NCBI GenBank assembly: GCA_902785605.1
Contig: CACZZL010000012.1
Location: 1 to 64,000 of the forward strand
Direction: 5' to 3'
Length of the DNA: 64,000 bases
Source: an uncultured Bacteroidales bacterium
GTDB taxonomy: Bacteria > Bacteroidota > Bacteroidia > Bacteroidales > Paludibacteraceae
The notes beneath the pieces were generated by a model that was given only the letters and a program-made list of their open reading frames with translations, made no database searches and was not told where the DNA came from. The translations under genes and the position numbers were made by a program. The stretch's first letter is position 1. The number at the start of each line of letters is the position of its first letter. Of this stretch, positions 35,476 to 44,919 are shown piece after piece.

Positions 35476-36570
35476 ATGAAACCTATAATTGCAATTACAA
35501 CGGGTGACACGAACGGTGTCGGCTACGAAGTGCTGTTCAAAGCGCTGTTGGAGGCGCATATCTTTGAGGTGATACGTCCCGTCGTTTACGGTAATGCTGC
35601 GGTGGCGAAGCACCACTTGCAGACCTTGGATGAAGACCATCGTAATGTAACGTGGAATGTCATCGACACGCCCGAACAGGCGAAGGACGGTCGAATGAAC
35701 CTTATCGTCAGTTATTCGGACAATGTGCAGGTTCAGTTAGGTACAATGACCGAGGACGGTAATAAAGCGGCCAAGGCATCGTTAGACCGTGCGTGCAAGG
35801 ACCTTAAGGAAGGACGTGTGCAGGCATTGGTGACGGCTCCGCTGAACAAAGAGGCGCTGCACGGTGGTCATACCGAGTACTTGGCTGCGCAGTTTGGCGG
35901 CAGTGAGCTGATGATGCTCTGTTCGGATAACCTGCGCGTAGCGCTCGTGTGCAATCACGTCGCGCTTGCGGACATCCCTGCGCAGATTACGGAAGAGCGT
36001 ATCATGGCTAAGTTGAAACTGCTCAACCAATCGCTCAAACGCGACTTCGGATTGGAGAAACCGCGTATTGCGGTGCTGGCGCTTAACCCGCACGCAGGCG
36101 ACCAAGGGCTACTCGGTAAAGAGGAGCAGGAGATCATCGTGCCCGCAATCACCAAGTCGAAGGAGCAGGGGATTTGGGCATTCGGTCCGTACGCAGCGGA
36201 CGGGTTCTTCGGTTCCGGACACTTCGCCCATTTTGATGCCGTGCTGGCTATGTATCACGACCAGGGTCTGATTCCGTTCAAGACCTTGGACATGAGCGGT
36301 GTGAACTTCACGGCCGGTCTTCCGGTGGTACGCACCTCTCCCGATCACGGTACGGGGTATGACATCGCCGGTAAGAACCAGGCAGACGAGTCGTCCATGC
36401 GTCATGCGATCTATATGGCGTTGGATGTGCTGCGTCAGCGCGCCGAGTACGACGAACTGACAGCTGACCCGCTGCCCTTTATCGAACGTGCGGATTCGGA
36501 AGGCAAGCCGCGCCGCGAATTTATTGATTTTAAGACTACTAAATATAACGATGACAAGCAAAGAGATTAG
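35476..36570 (+). CDS. pdxA: 4-hydroxythreonine-4-phosphate dehydrogenase
   Basis: 364 residues. PdxA oxidises and decarboxylates 4-phosphohydroxy-L-threonine in DXP-dependent pyridoxal phosphate synthesis. Signature parts: [18 protein letters not shown] at the N terminus (usually GDPxGIGPE), [19 protein letters not shown] and [11 protein letters not shown], which supply metal-binding histidines, and [16 protein letters not shown]. It is slightly longer than the E. coli enzyme. The stop lies 20 bp inside the alaS gene, so the two are coupled. Confidence 0.93.
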   Translation: MKPIIAITTGDTNGVGYEVLFKALLEAHIFEVIRPVVYGNAAVAKHHLQTLDEDHRNVTWNVIDTPEQAKDGRMNLIVSYSDNVQVQLGTMTEDGNKAAKASLDRACKDLKEGRVQALVTAPLNKEALHGGHTEYLAAQFGGSELMMLCSDNLRVALVCNHVALADIPAQITEERIMAKLKLLNQSLKRDFGLEKPRIAVLALNPHAGDQGLLGKEEQEIIVPAITKSKEQGIWAFGPYAADGFFGSGHFAHFDAVLAMYHDQGLIPFKTLDMSGVNFTAGLPVVRTSPDHGTGYDIAGKNQADESSMRHAIYMALDVLRQRAEYDELTADPLPFIERADSEGKPRREFIDFKTTKYNDDKQRD

Positions 36571-39181
36571 ACAATCCTTTTTGGATTTTATGGCATCGAA
36601 GGGACACCAGGTCGTTCCTTCTGCGCCGATGGTAATCAAAGATGATCCGACGTTGATGTTTACCAATGCCGGTATGAACCCGTGGAAGGGCATCATTCTG
36701 GGCAATGACCCGATCAAGTACCCGCGTGTAGCGGACAGTCAGAAGTGTCTGCGCGTGAGCGGTAAGCACAACGACTTGGAGGAAGTAGGTCACGATACCT
36801 ACCACCACACCATGTTCGAGATGCTGGGTAACTGGTCGTTCGGCGACTATTTCAAACAAGAGGCCATTGATTTTGCATGGGAGTATATCGTGGATGTGCT
36901 CAAGATAGACCCGTCTAACCTGTACGCAACTGTGTTCGAGGGTTCGCCCGAAGAGGGCCTGAGTCGTGATGACGAGGCGGCATCTATCTGGGCTAAACAT
37001 CTGCCTGCTGACCATATTCTGAATGGCAATAAGCATGATAACTTCTGGGAGATGGGTGATACCGGTCCTTGCGGCCCGTGTTCGGAGATCCATGTGGACA
37101 GCCGACCAGAGGACGAAAGGCGAAAGGTTAGTGGACGAGAGCTCGTGAACAAAGATCATCCGCAGGTGATCGAGATCTGGAACATTGTGTTCATGCAGTA
37201 CAACCGCAAGGCAGACGGCAGTCTCGAACCGCTGGCTAAGAAAGTGATCGATACCGGAATGGGCTTCGAGCGTCTCGTGCGCACGATCCAAGGCAAGACG
37301 TCCAACTACGACACCGATGTGTTCCAACCGATGCTCGCCAAGATCGGCGCTATCTGCGGTTGCGAATACGGCAAGGACGAGAAGACCGATATCGCTATGC
37401 GTGTGATTGCGGACCATATCCGTACGATCGCGTTCGCTATCACGGACGGCCAGTTGCCGTCGAACGAGAAAGCGGGATATGTCATCCGTCGTATTTTGAG
37501 ACGTGCGGTTCGTTACGGATATACTTTCCTTAACATGCGTTCGGCTTTCCTCTACCAACTTGTGCCGCAACTGATTGCTGACATGGGTGAGGCATACCCC
37601 GAATTGGTGAAGCAGCAGAATCAGATCGTACCGGTCATCAAGTCCGAGGAAGAAGCGTTCCTCCGTACGCTGGACAAGGGTATCGGTCTGCTCGATAAAC
37701 TGATGGACGAGGCACGCAAAGCCGGTAAGACAGAGATCTCGGGTGTGGATGTGTTCACACTCAAAGATACCTATGGCTTCCCGCTTGACTTGACCGAACT
37801 TATTCTTCGTGAGAATGGTTTTACCACCAACGAGGACGAGTATAACAAAGCGCTGGAGCACCAGAAATCCATGGGTCGTGAGGCCAATAAACAGGACCTG
37901 GGCGACTGGACCGTGCTGGCAGAAGGCGAGACGGAGTTTGTCGGCTACGATGAACTGAGCTGCGAGACGAAGATCCTGCGTTACCGTCAGGTGAGCCAGA
38001 AAGGCAAATCGTTCTACCAGGTCGTACTCTCCAAGACACCGTTCTATGCGGAGATGGGTGGTGAGGTAGGCGATACCGGAAAATTAAAAATTAAAAATGA
38101 AGAATTAAGAATTATTGATACCAAGCGTGAGAACGGTCTGCCGGTACATATCATGACGGAACTGCCGGAGGAATTAAAAATTAAAAATGAAGAATTAAAA
38201 ATTATCGCTGAGGTGGATGCAGAGCGTCGTCAGGCGATCGCTTGTAACCACTCGGCAACCCACATTATCCACTACGCTTTGCGTGAGGTGCTGGGTAAGC
38301 ACGTAGAGCAGAAGGGTTCGTTAGTAACTCCGGAGAGCTTGCGTTTTGACTTTAGTCATTTCCAGAAAGTGACCCCGGAAGAGTTACGCCAAGTGGAGCG
38401 CGTAGCGAATGCGCTGATTCGTCAGGACCTGCATCTGGAAGAGAGTCGTCACACTCCGATTGCGGAAGCCAAAGCGATGGGAGCGATGGCGCTGTTCGGA
38501 GAGAAGTACGGCGACGACGTGCGTGTCATCAAGTACGGTCCGTCGGTGGAGCTCTGTGGCGGTTGCCACGTACAGAGTACCGGTCGTATCGGTTCGGTAC
38601 GTATCATCATGGAGACTTCGGTTGCAGCCGGTGTACGTCGTATTGAGGCGGTGACGGCTGCCAAATCGGATGAACTGTATTACATGGCGCAGGACACGCT
38701 CAACGACCTGAAAGCGCTCTTTAACAACGCCCCGGATCTGATGAATACGGTTCATAAGTTCCTGGACGAGAACGCATCCCTCAAGAAACAGATCGAGAAG
38801 CATATGGAACAGCAGATCGCGCAGTTCCGTGACCATATCATCGGCCGTGCGGAGAGTTTCGACGATATCAAACTGGTGCGTATTGAAGGTGAGGAAGACC
38901 CGGAGATGATTCGCGGTGTGATGCCGCTGCTGCGTGGTAAGTTCACCGATGTGAAGTTCGCTGTTGTAGCCGCTACGCATTGGAATGACAAACCGACGAT
39001 TGCTGTGTTCCTGAGTCAGCCGCTGGTGGACGAAGGCAAGAACGCAGGCGCGATGATCAAAGCTGCGGCTAAGAATATCCAAGGCGGTGGCGGTGGCCAG
39101 CCCTGGTTCGCTACAGCCGGTGGACGCGATGTCAACGGCCTCAATGCCGCCATGGAAGAACTGCTCGCTGCGCTCAAATAA
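36551..39181 (+). CDS. alaS: alanyl-tRNA synthetase
   Basis: 876 residues. Class II core at the N terminus ([28 protein letters not shown]), editing domain with zinc ligands in [10 protein letters not shown] and ELCGGCHV, and the C-terminal C-Ala/DHHA1 region ([15 protein letters not shown]). ATG 36551 gives [19 protein letters not shown]. Unusual: three short in-frame inserts with a 7-nt period. Two AATTAAA-type arrays at 38081-38118 and 38171-38206 encode [11 protein letters not shown] and [11 protein letters not shown] in the linker before the editing site, and a GGCGAAA-type one at 37111-37134 encodes DERRKVSG in the catalytic domain. The enzyme is essential, so these must be tolerated. 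Confidence 0.97.
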   Translation: MTSKEIRQSFLDFMASKGHQVVPSAPMVIKDDPTLMFTNAGMNPWKGIILGNDPIKYPRVADSQKCLRVSGKHNDLEEVGHDTYHHTMFEMLGNWSFGDYFKQEAIDFAWEYIVDVLKIDPSNLYATVFEGSPEEGLSRDDEAASIWAKHLPADHILNGNKHDNFWEMGDTGPCGPCSEIHVDSRPEDERRKVSGRELVNKDHPQVIEIWNIVFMQYNRKADGSLEPLAKKVIDTGMGFERLVRTIQGKTSNYDTDVFQPMLAKIGAICGCEYGKDEKTDIAMRVIADHIRTIAFAITDGQLPSNEKAGYVIRRILRRAVRYGYTFLNMRSAFLYQLVPQLIADMGEAYPELVKQQNQIVPVIKSEEEAFLRTLDKGIGLLDKLMDEARKAGKTEISGVDVFTLKDTYGFPLDLTELILRENGFTTNEDEYNKALEHQKSMGREANKQDLGDWTVLAEGETEFVGYDELSCETKILRYRQVSQKGKSFYQVVLSKTPFYAEMGGEVGDTGKLKIKNEELRIIDTKRENGLPVHIMTELPEELKIKNEELKIIAEVDAERRQAIACNHSATHIIHYALREVLGKHVEQKGSLVTPESLRFDFSHFQKVTPEELRQVERVANALIRQDLHLEESRHTPIAEAKAMGAMALFGEKYGDDVRVIKYGPSVELCGGCHVQSTGRIGSVRIIMETSVAAGVRRIEAVTAAKSDELYYMAQDTLNDLKALFNNAPDLMNTVHKFLDENASLKKQIEKHMEQQIAQFRDHIIGRAESFDDIKLVRIEGEEDPEMIRGVMPLLRGKFTDVKFAVVAATHWNDKPTIAVFLSQPLVDEGKNAGAMIKAAAKNIQGGGGGQPWFATAGGRDVNGLNAAMEELLAALK

Positions 39182-39182
39182 A

Positions 39183-39213
39183 TAAATCGTACATCGTAAA
39201 TCGTACATTGTAA
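39183..39213. repeat. heptamer array, ATCGTAC/ATCGTAA type
   Basis: Units ATCGTAC, ATCGTAA, ATCGTAC, ATTGTAA directly precede the ATG at 39214. The reverse complement (TTTACGA, TGTACGA) is found at 54728-54762. Confidence 0.8.
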
Positions 39214-39639
39214 ATGAGATTGCCCTCTTCTTATCTGCCCGAGAAAATACGTAGTGCTGTCCGCTTTGCAGTGGTCGGCACTACGGGTATGTTCATTCAG
39301 ACCGGAATGTTCATGCTGTTCTTGTGGACTTTCGGACAGCCGGAGAAAGGGCAGGGGGCATACTACGTGGCATTTGCTTTGGGTTATGCGTTTGAGGTCA
39401 TACCGAACTACCTGTTCCTTAACTGGTACACGTTCGGGACTCGGCCTAACTTGAAGAACGCCGGCGGGTTTGTGTTGGCGCGCGTCGTTAATCTGGGCGT
39501 GCAGTTAGGATTGCTGCCGTTAGTGCTGTGCTGGCTGCCGACCTGGCGCGACGACCTGATCAGTTACGTCGTCATCTTCATTGGCGGATGTATTAACTAC
39601 TTGATTTGTTTGTTGTTCTTTAAAAAGAAAAAAGAATGA
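39214..39639 (+). CDS. GtrA-like membrane protein
   Basis: 141 residues, four membrane segments. VRFAVVGTTGMFIQTGMFML and EVIPNYLFLNWYTF match GtrA, a family that flips or carries polyprenyl-linked glucose and is found with many glycan genes. No glycosyltransferase partner is adjacent. The last 4 bp overlap the guanine deaminase start (ATGA). Start ATG 39214 follows directly on a heptamer array. Confidence 0.85.
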   Translation: MRLPSSYLPEKIRSAVRFAVVGTTGMFIQTGMFMLFLWTFGQPEKGQGAYYVAFALGYAFEVIPNYLFLNWYTFGTRPNLKNAGGFVLARVVNLGVQLGLLPLVLCWLPTWRDDLISYVVIFIGGCINYLICLLFFKKKKE

Positions 39640-40916
39640 AAATATACAGAGCGAACATCATCTATACCCCTACACCGGGTAAGTTGGAGATTATCCCGCA
39701 CGGCTATATCGTCGTGAAGTCGAACGGTCTGGTGGATGGCATCTACAAAGAGTTACCGGAGAACATGGATTGGAGACGTCAGGTAATGGATTTTGGCGAC
39801 AAGATTCTCATTCCTGCGTTCAACGACCTGCACGTCCATGCCCCGCAGTACCGTAACATGGGCTTGGCGCTGGATCTGGAGTTGCTGCCTTGGCTCAATA
39901 CCTACACGTTCCCGGAGGAGACCAAGTACGCCGATCCGGATTATGCCCGTCGCCTGTACCGCCGTTTTGTACACGAGCTGTGGATGCAAGGCACGATGCG
40001 CAGTGCTGTGTTCGCAACCATTCACCCGGAGGCTACCCGTATTCTGGCAGACCTGTTCATTCAGGCCGGCATGGGTGCGTATGTAGGATTGGTGGGAATG
40101 AACCGCAACAGCCCCGATACGCTGCAGAACACGACGGCTGAAGTGATCGACGGCATGCGTATGCTCAAAGCGCACCTCGATGAGCACGGTGACGGATTGG
40201 TACAGCCGATCATCACACCGCGTTTTGTGCCCTCGTGTTCGGATAAGATGCTGACGGCTCTTGGTGCGTATGCGAAAGAGACCGGTCTGCCTGTGCAGTC
40301 GCACTTGAGCGAGAACCGCTCGGAGATCAATTGGGTTAAGGAATTGGAACCCGACACGACCTGTTATGGTGGTGCGTATGATAAGTACGGTCTGTTCGGA
40401 CAAACGCCGACGCTGATGGCACACTGCTGCTACACAGACGGCGAAGAACTGGAACTGATGCACAAGAACGGCGTGTATGTGGTACACTGTCCGATGTCGA
40501 ACAGCAACCTCTCGTCGGGAATGGCTCCGATACGCAAATTCCTCAACGCAGGCATCAACGTGGCACTCGGAACAGATGTGTCGGCAGGTCACCATATGTC
40601 GATGCTTCGTGTGATGCAGTACGCGATTCAGGTCAGCAAACTGAATTACGCCCAGACCAAGGGTGAGATGTCGTTCCTCAGCCTGAGCGAAGTGTTCTAT
40701 CTGGCGACTAAGGGGGGCGGCTCGTTCTTCGGCAAGGTGGGTTCGTTCGAACCGGGTTATGAGTTCGATGCGTTGCTGATCGACGATACGTATCTCAATT
40801 ACGACCACTACACGCTTGAGCAACGGCTCGAACGCTATATCTATTTGGGCGACGACCGCGATATCAAACGTCGTTTCTGCTGCGGTGTCGAGTTGACAGA
40901 GCCGGTCATGGACTAA
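39636..40916 (+). CDS. guaD: guanine deaminase-like amidohydrolase
   Basis: 426 residues of the metal-dependent amidohydrolase superfamily. Metal and substrate motifs: FNDLHVHAPQYRNMG (HxH), ITPRFVPSCSDKML (guanine deaminase PRF), VQSHLSENRSEINWV, THC-like AHCCYTDGEELEL and VALGTDVSAGHHMSML. The PRFxPSCS and TDVSAG blocks are those of guanine deaminase, which converts guanine to xanthine. Full length. It overlaps the GtrA gene and is followed by a heptamer array. Confidence 0.88.
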   Translation: MKIYRANIIYTPTPGKLEIIPHGYIVVKSNGLVDGIYKELPENMDWRRQVMDFGDKILIPAFNDLHVHAPQYRNMGLALDLELLPWLNTYTFPEETKYADPDYARRLYRRFVHELWMQGTMRSAVFATIHPEATRILADLFIQAGMGAYVGLVGMNRNSPDTLQNTTAEVIDGMRMLKAHLDEHGDGLVQPIITPRFVPSCSDKMLTALGAYAKETGLPVQSHLSENRSEINWVKELEPDTTCYGGAYDKYGLFGQTPTLMAHCCYTDGEELELMHKNGVYVVHCPMSNSNLSSGMAPIRKFLNAGINVALGTDVSAGHHMSMLRVMQYAIQVSKLNYAQTKGEMSFLSLSEVFYLATKGGGSFFGKVGSFEPGYEFDALLIDDTYLNYDHYTLEQRLERYIYLGDDRDIKRRFCCGVELTEPVMD

Positions 40917-40962
40917 AATAGGCTAAAGGCTAAAGGTTATAGGCTAAAGGTAAAGGCTAAAG
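40917..40962. repeat. heptamer array, GGCTAAA type
   Basis: Units GGCTAAA, GGCTAAA, GGTTATA, GGCTAAA and a few degenerate ones fill the gap. The GTG start of the next gene (40963) is in the last degenerate unit. Confidence 0.85.
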
Positions 40963-41589
40963 GTGAAAGTGTTTCGTCCCATAGAAGGCTTATCGTTGGC
41001 TGAGTATTTGCAGATCGAGCAGGACTTGGTCAAGGAGGTGCAAGAGCCGACACTGTTCACATGGATTGTGTCGCCGACCGTCATCTATGGACGGCATCAG
41101 AGTGCGGAAGTGGAGGTGAATGAGGCCTATTGTGCGGAGCACGGGATCGCCGTTGTGCAGCGAAAGAGCGGGGGAGGATGTGTCTATGCGGATAAGGGCA
41201 ACCTGATGATATCGTATATAGAGCCATCAGCATTCAGCCGTCAGCATTCAGAGAGCGCTTTTACACGGTTCTTGCTCCTCATCGCCCGGGCGCTGCAAGA
41301 GAAGGGACTACCGGCCGTGACAACGGCGCATAATGATATATTAGTGGATGGCCGCAAAGTGTCGGGCTGGGCATGTTACACGGGTCCTACGGGAACGATC
41401 GTACATGGCACGATGCTGTATGACGTCAACCTTGAGGCCTTGCAGCAGGCCATCACACCGACGAAAGAGAAACTGGCCAAACATGGCGTGGCATCCGTTC
41501 GGCAGCGGGTGGCAAACATCAAAGAATTAACCGACGCGTTCGCGGACATTCACGCGCTACGCGCATATATAGAAGCATATGGAAATTAG
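40963..41589 (+). CDS. lipoate-protein ligase A-like protein
   Basis: 208 residues. The lipoyl/biotinyl ligase motif RKSGGGCVYADKGNLMISYI and later NDILVDGRKVSGWACY, with HGTMLYDVN, match the catalytic domain of LplA; the small accessory C-terminal domain is missing. It should attach lipoate or octanoate to GcvH or 2-oxoacid dehydrogenase E2, in line with gcvP at 25631. Start is GTG, at the edge of the repeat array. An in-frame heptamer stretch at 41224-41252 (TCAGCAT, TCAGCCG, TCAGCAT) encodes SAFSRQHSES. Overlaps the aminotransferase by 11 bp. Confidence 0.85.
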   Translation: MKVFRPIEGLSLAEYLQIEQDLVKEVQEPTLFTWIVSPTVIYGRHQSAEVEVNEAYCAEHGIAVVQRKSGGGCVYADKGNLMISYIEPSAFSRQHSESAFTRFLLLIARALQEKGLPAVTTAHNDILVDGRKVSGWACYTGPTGTIVHGTMLYDVNLEALQQAITPTKEKLAKHGVASVRQRVANIKELTDAFADIHALRAYIEAYGN

Positions 41590-42766
41590 TTTACGTGCAC
41601 AATCGATGCCTGAATCGCCGATTCGTAAATTGGCGAAGTACGCTGACGAGGCGAAGTTAGCCGGTGTACATGTGTATCATCTCAACATCGGTCAACCGGA
41701 CATCAAGACACCTCCGCAAGCCATGGAGGCGGTGAAGAACTACGACCAGGACATCTTGTCCTATTCGCCGTCACAGGGTCTCAAATCTTTGAGAACCAAG
41801 ATGGTGAGTTACTATGCCGATTACGGCATTGACCTGTCTCCGGACGAGATCATCATCACGGCCGGCGGTTCGGAAGCCATCATGTTCGCGTACATGAGTT
41901 GTCTTAACCCGGGCGATGAGATCATCGTCACCGATCCGTCGTACGCCAACTACATGGCGTTCGCTATCTCGGCAGGTGCGGTGGTGAAGAGCGTCAAGAC
42001 GGATATCAAGAACGGGTTCAAGTTGCCGCCGGTAGAGGAGTTCGAGAAACAGATCACGCCCAAGACGCGTGCGATTCTTATCTGTAATCCGAATAACCCG
42101 ACGGGGTATCTGTACACCAAGCAGGAGATGCGTCAGATCCGCGACCTGGTGCAGAAATACAACCTGTACCTGATATCGGATGAGGTGTATCGTGAGTTCA
42201 TTTATACCAAGTCACCGTATATATCCGCTTGTCACTTGGAAGGCATCGAGCAGAACGTTATTCTGGTGGACAGTGTCTCGAAGCGTTATTCGGAGTGCGG
42301 AATCCGGATTGGTGCGCTCATCACGAAGAACAAAGCTGTGCGCGAGGCGGTTATGAAATTCTGCCAGGCACGTCTTAGTCCGCCTCTATTCGGACAGGTG
42401 GTAGCGGAAGCGTCGCTCTCGACACCTGAAGACTATATGCAGGAGGTGTATGACGAGTACCTGAGCCGCCGTAATTTCCTTATCGACCAACTCAACCAGA
42501 TCCCGGGTGTGTTTGCTCCCGCTCCGACAGGTGCGTTCTACGTCATGGTCGAACTGCCGGTGGACGATGTGGAGAAGTTCTGCAAGTGGTGCTTGACGGA
42601 TTTCCAATACGAAGGTTCAACGGTCATGATGGCTCCCGGAACAGGTTTCTATACCAATCCGGAAGACGGTCGTCACCAGGTCCGCATGGCCTATGTCCTC
42701 AACAAAGAAGACCTTGCCAAAGCCATGCTCGTGCTACGGAAGGCCTTGGAGGCGTATAAGGGATAG
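41579..42766 (+). CDS. class I/II pyridoxal-phosphate aminotransferase
   Basis: 395 residues. Fold type I landmarks: YHLNIGQPDIKTP, SPSQGLKSLRTKM, ICNPNNPTGYLYTK, YLISDEVYREFIY and the Schiff-base lysine in VDSVSKRYSECGIRIG. Resembles aspartate or aromatic aminotransferases of subgroup I; the exact amino acid is uncertain. Its ATG overlaps the lipoate ligase gene. Confidence 0.9.
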   Translation: MEISLRAQSMPESPIRKLAKYADEAKLAGVHVYHLNIGQPDIKTPPQAMEAVKNYDQDILSYSPSQGLKSLRTKMVSYYADYGIDLSPDEIIITAGGSEAIMFAYMSCLNPGDEIIVTDPSYANYMAFAISAGAVVKSVKTDIKNGFKLPPVEEFEKQITPKTRAILICNPNNPTGYLYTKQEMRQIRDLVQKYNLYLISDEVYREFIYTKSPYISACHLEGIEQNVILVDSVSKRYSECGIRIGALITKNKAVREAVMKFCQARLSPPLFGQVVAEASLSTPEDYMQEVYDEYLSRRNFLIDQLNQIPGVFAPAPTGAFYVMVELPVDDVEKFCKWCLTDFQYEGSTVMMAPGTGFYTNPEDGRHQVRMAYVLNKEDLAKAMLVLRKALEAYKG

Positions 42767-42810
42767 CGGTAAATTGCATCACAAATCAAAAGTCACAAAC
42801 CAACAATCAT

Positions 42811-43614
42811 ATGAACAATCTTTTTTCTTTGGAAGGCAAGAACGCATGGGTAACCGGCGCTTGCTACGGAATCGGCTTTGCGATTGCGAAAGCGTTTGCA
42901 CAAGCAGGTGCTAATCAGCTCATTTTTAATGCCCGCAGCCAAGAGGCGATCGACAAGGCGTTGGAGCTCTATCGCGCGGAAGGTATAAGGAACGTGCACG
43001 GGTACGTGTGCGATGTGACGGACGAAGCGGCTGTTAAGGCCTTGGTGGAGCGTATCCACGAAGAGGTCGGACCGATTCATATTCTGGTCAACAACGCCGG
43101 AATCATCAAGCGCATCCCGATGCATGAGATGAAACGGGAGGAGTTTCAACAAGTGATCGACATTGACCTGGTGGCACCGTATATCGTTAGCGCCGCTGTG
43201 TTGCCGGAGATGATGGAGCGCCGGGAAGGTAAGATCATTAATATCTGCTCGATGATGTCCGAACTGGGCCGCGAGACCGTAAGCGCGTATGCAGCTGCCA
43301 AAGGCGGTTTGAAGATGCTGACGCGTAACATCTGCTCGGAGTACGGCGAGTACAATATCCAATGTAACGGCCTTGGCCCGGGTTATATTGCTACCCCGCA
43401 GACCGCACCGCTGCGTGAACCGCAGGCAGACGGCAGTCGTCATCCGTTCGACGCGTTCATCTGCGCCAAGACGCCAGCCGGCCGTTGGCTCGAACCCGAT
43501 GAACTCGGTGCTCCGGCAGTGTTCTTAGCAAGCCACGCTTCCGATGCAGTCAACGGACAGATATTGTACGTCGACGGGGGTATTCTCGCGTATATAGGTC
43601 GTCTGCCGAAGTAA
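42811..43614 (+). CDS. short-chain dehydrogenase, gluconate 5-dehydrogenase/KduD type
   Basis: 267 residues. NAD(P) site TGACYGIGFAIAKAF, LVNNAGIIKRIPM, and catalytic Ser-Tyr-Lys (NICSMMSELG then SAYAAAKGG). The IIKR after NNAG and the C-terminal GQILYVDGG are typical of gluconate 5-dehydrogenase and 2-deoxy-D-gluconate/KduD enzymes, which handle keto-uronates from pectin. The DUF4861 gene downstream and the pectinesterase at 8639 support a pectin role (inference). Confidence 0.88.
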   Translation: MNNLFSLEGKNAWVTGACYGIGFAIAKAFAQAGANQLIFNARSQEAIDKALELYRAEGIRNVHGYVCDVTDEAAVKALVERIHEEVGPIHILVNNAGIIKRIPMHEMKREEFQQVIDIDLVAPYIVSAAVLPEMMERREGKIINICSMMSELGRETVSAYAAAKGGLKMLTRNICSEYGEYNIQCNGLGPGYIATPQTAPLREPQADGSRHPFDAFICAKTPAGRWLEPDELGAPAVFLASHASDAVNGQILYVDGGILAYIGRLPK

Positions 43615-43672
43615 AGGCAAAGTAAAGGCGAAAGGTTATAGGCTAAAGGCTAAAGGTTATAGGCTAAAGTTA
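43614..43672. repeat. heptamer array, GGCTAAA type
   Basis: Starts at the TAA stop of the dehydrogenase; contains GGCGAAA, GGTTATA, GGCTAAA, GGCTAAA, GGTTATA and GGCTAAA units. Confidence 0.85.
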
Positions 43673-43687
43673 AATCAAAAATCAAGT

Positions 43688-44578
43688 ATGAAAAAGACTT
43701 TGTTTTTCATTCTCGCTCTAATGAGCTTTGTGTCCTGTCAGGCGCAGCAAGAGGCGGTGAAGGCGAAAGTGTATGGGCGCTATGTGCCGGAGCGTAAGGA
43801 TGATTTTGCATGGGAGAACGAGTATGCGGCTTTCCGCATGTACGGACCGGCGCTCAAGTCGGAGAACCCGTCCAACGGTGTGGACTTATGGCTCAAGGCG
43901 AGTCCTGAGTTAGTAGTGGACAGTTTCTATTACCGCGAGCACGTGTTGGGGCTTCCGTATCATATCAATTACGGCAAAGGCCTGGATTGCTACAAAGTGG
44001 GCCACACCTGCGGTGCAGGAGGATTAGTGGTGTTAACGGCTAATGGCGAAGGGGCGAACGGCGAAGGTTATCAAACTTGGATAGGCGGTCCATATGATCG
44101 TTGGACGATTGTGGAGCAGACGCCGGATAAGTTCGTGTTCCGCCTGGAGTACGACAGTCTGTTGGTGGCAGGACATGTATTGCAGGAGACGATCACCATT
44201 ACTGTCCAAGCCGGTAGTCCGATGAATGTAGCTGAAGTGGTGCTGACAGAGAAGGGGGAAGAGGTTACGGGTTACGGGTTACCGGATCTCCTCGTAGGTG
44301 GCGGTATTTATCTGCATGAGACGGTGGATGAGGTGGAGTATATCGGTCGGGATGCGATCCAATACACTGAGGATGCGTTGAGTGACAAGACTGCTGCGCA
44401 GATGAATTATGACTACAACGGCTCCACGAGCCAAGGCCGCATCACACTCTTTGTCCGCACACCGGGTGCAACTAAAGTGGGGCTGATGGATGGTAATGCG
44501 ATATCTGTTCGTCCATACATCTTAGGCGACACGCTGACCTACTATTTCGGTGCTACCTGGTCCGAGTGGAAAGAGTAA
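43688..44578 (+). CDS. DUF4861 lipoprotein, likely pectin/rhamnogalacturonan related
   Basis: 296 residues with a lipobox signal peptide (LALMSFVSC). The rest, with FAWENEYAAFRMYGPALKSE and VDLWLKASPELVVDSFYYRE, matches DUF4861, often located with unsaturated glucuronyl hydrolases and rhamnogalacturonan genes in Bacteroidetes; activity unproven. Nucleotides 44034-44072 are a GGCGAAG/GGCGAAC heptamer stretch encoding LTANGEGANGEG, an in-frame insertion. Convergent or followed by a terminator at 44604. Confidence 0.85.
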   Translation: MKKTLFFILALMSFVSCQAQQEAVKAKVYGRYVPERKDDFAWENEYAAFRMYGPALKSENPSNGVDLWLKASPELVVDSFYYREHVLGLPYHINYGKGLDCYKVGHTCGAGGLVVLTANGEGANGEGYQTWIGGPYDRWTIVEQTPDKFVFRLEYDSLLVAGHVLQETITITVQAGSPMNVAEVVLTEKGEEVTGYGLPDLLVGGGIYLHETVDEVEYIGRDAIQYTEDALSDKTAAQMNYDYNGSTSQGRITLFVRTPGATKVGLMDGNAISVRPYILGDTLTYYFGATWSEWKE

Positions 44579-44603
44579 TAATGTGTAAAAATTGACAGAC
44601 AAT

Positions 44604-44630
44604 AAAAGGCGGTTCGAACTGCCTTTTATT
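44604..44630 (+). terminator. intrinsic terminator after DUF4861
   Basis: AAAAGGC (44604-44610) pairs with GCCTTTT (44621-44627), inner GTTCGAAC, followed by ATTTG. 26 bp after the stop. Confidence 0.8.
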
Positions 44631-44680
44631 TGTTTATAGGTCTAAAACAACCATAAATTATTTGAAAAATCTCTTTTCTA

Positions 44681-44711
44681 TTGCGTAATTCAAAAAAAAG
44701 CAGTACCTTTG
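44681..44711 (+). promoter_or_regulatory. promoter of the structured leader RNA
   Basis: TTG (44681-44683) and TACCTTTG (44704-44711), 20 bp apart. Confidence 0.78.
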
Positions 44712-44716
44712 CACCT

Positions 44717-44877
44717 GAAAATGTTTTGGCTTTTCGGAATCTGGTAAATTCATGGCATCCAAAACATTATTGCACTATATGACACATAGGGCGTGGATTG
44801 TTGTATTGTTGTTTGGACACCAGGGCATACCAGAGCCTCGAAAAGCGGAACAACAAGATTTCAGTCCCGCTTTTTTT
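44717..44877 (+). ncRNA. structured leader or small RNA with an overlapping terminator
   Basis: About 160 nt between the promoter and a T7 run, with no open frame of note. GCTTTTCG (44729-44736) pairs with CGAAAAGC (44839-44846); CTGGT (44741-44745) with ACCAG (44829-44833); TGG-ca-TCCAAA (44753-44763) with TTTGGA-ca-CCA (44812-44822), giving a rod. The 3' strand of the outer stem is also the 5' strand of a terminator (AAAAGCGG 44841-44848 with CCGCTTTT 44867-44874), so the two cannot form together. It may be a 6S-like RNA or a riboswitch/attenuator for the gene at 44920. Confidence 0.6.
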
Positions 44878-44919
44878 ATATATATGCGGGGTAGTGTAAA
44901 ACCTTATAATTGCTGAATT

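Noticed and set aside
44717-44877. 4.5S signal recognition particle RNA or tmRNA
   Set aside because: The conserved GGAAGGA-type SRP tip and any tmRNA tag frame are absent.
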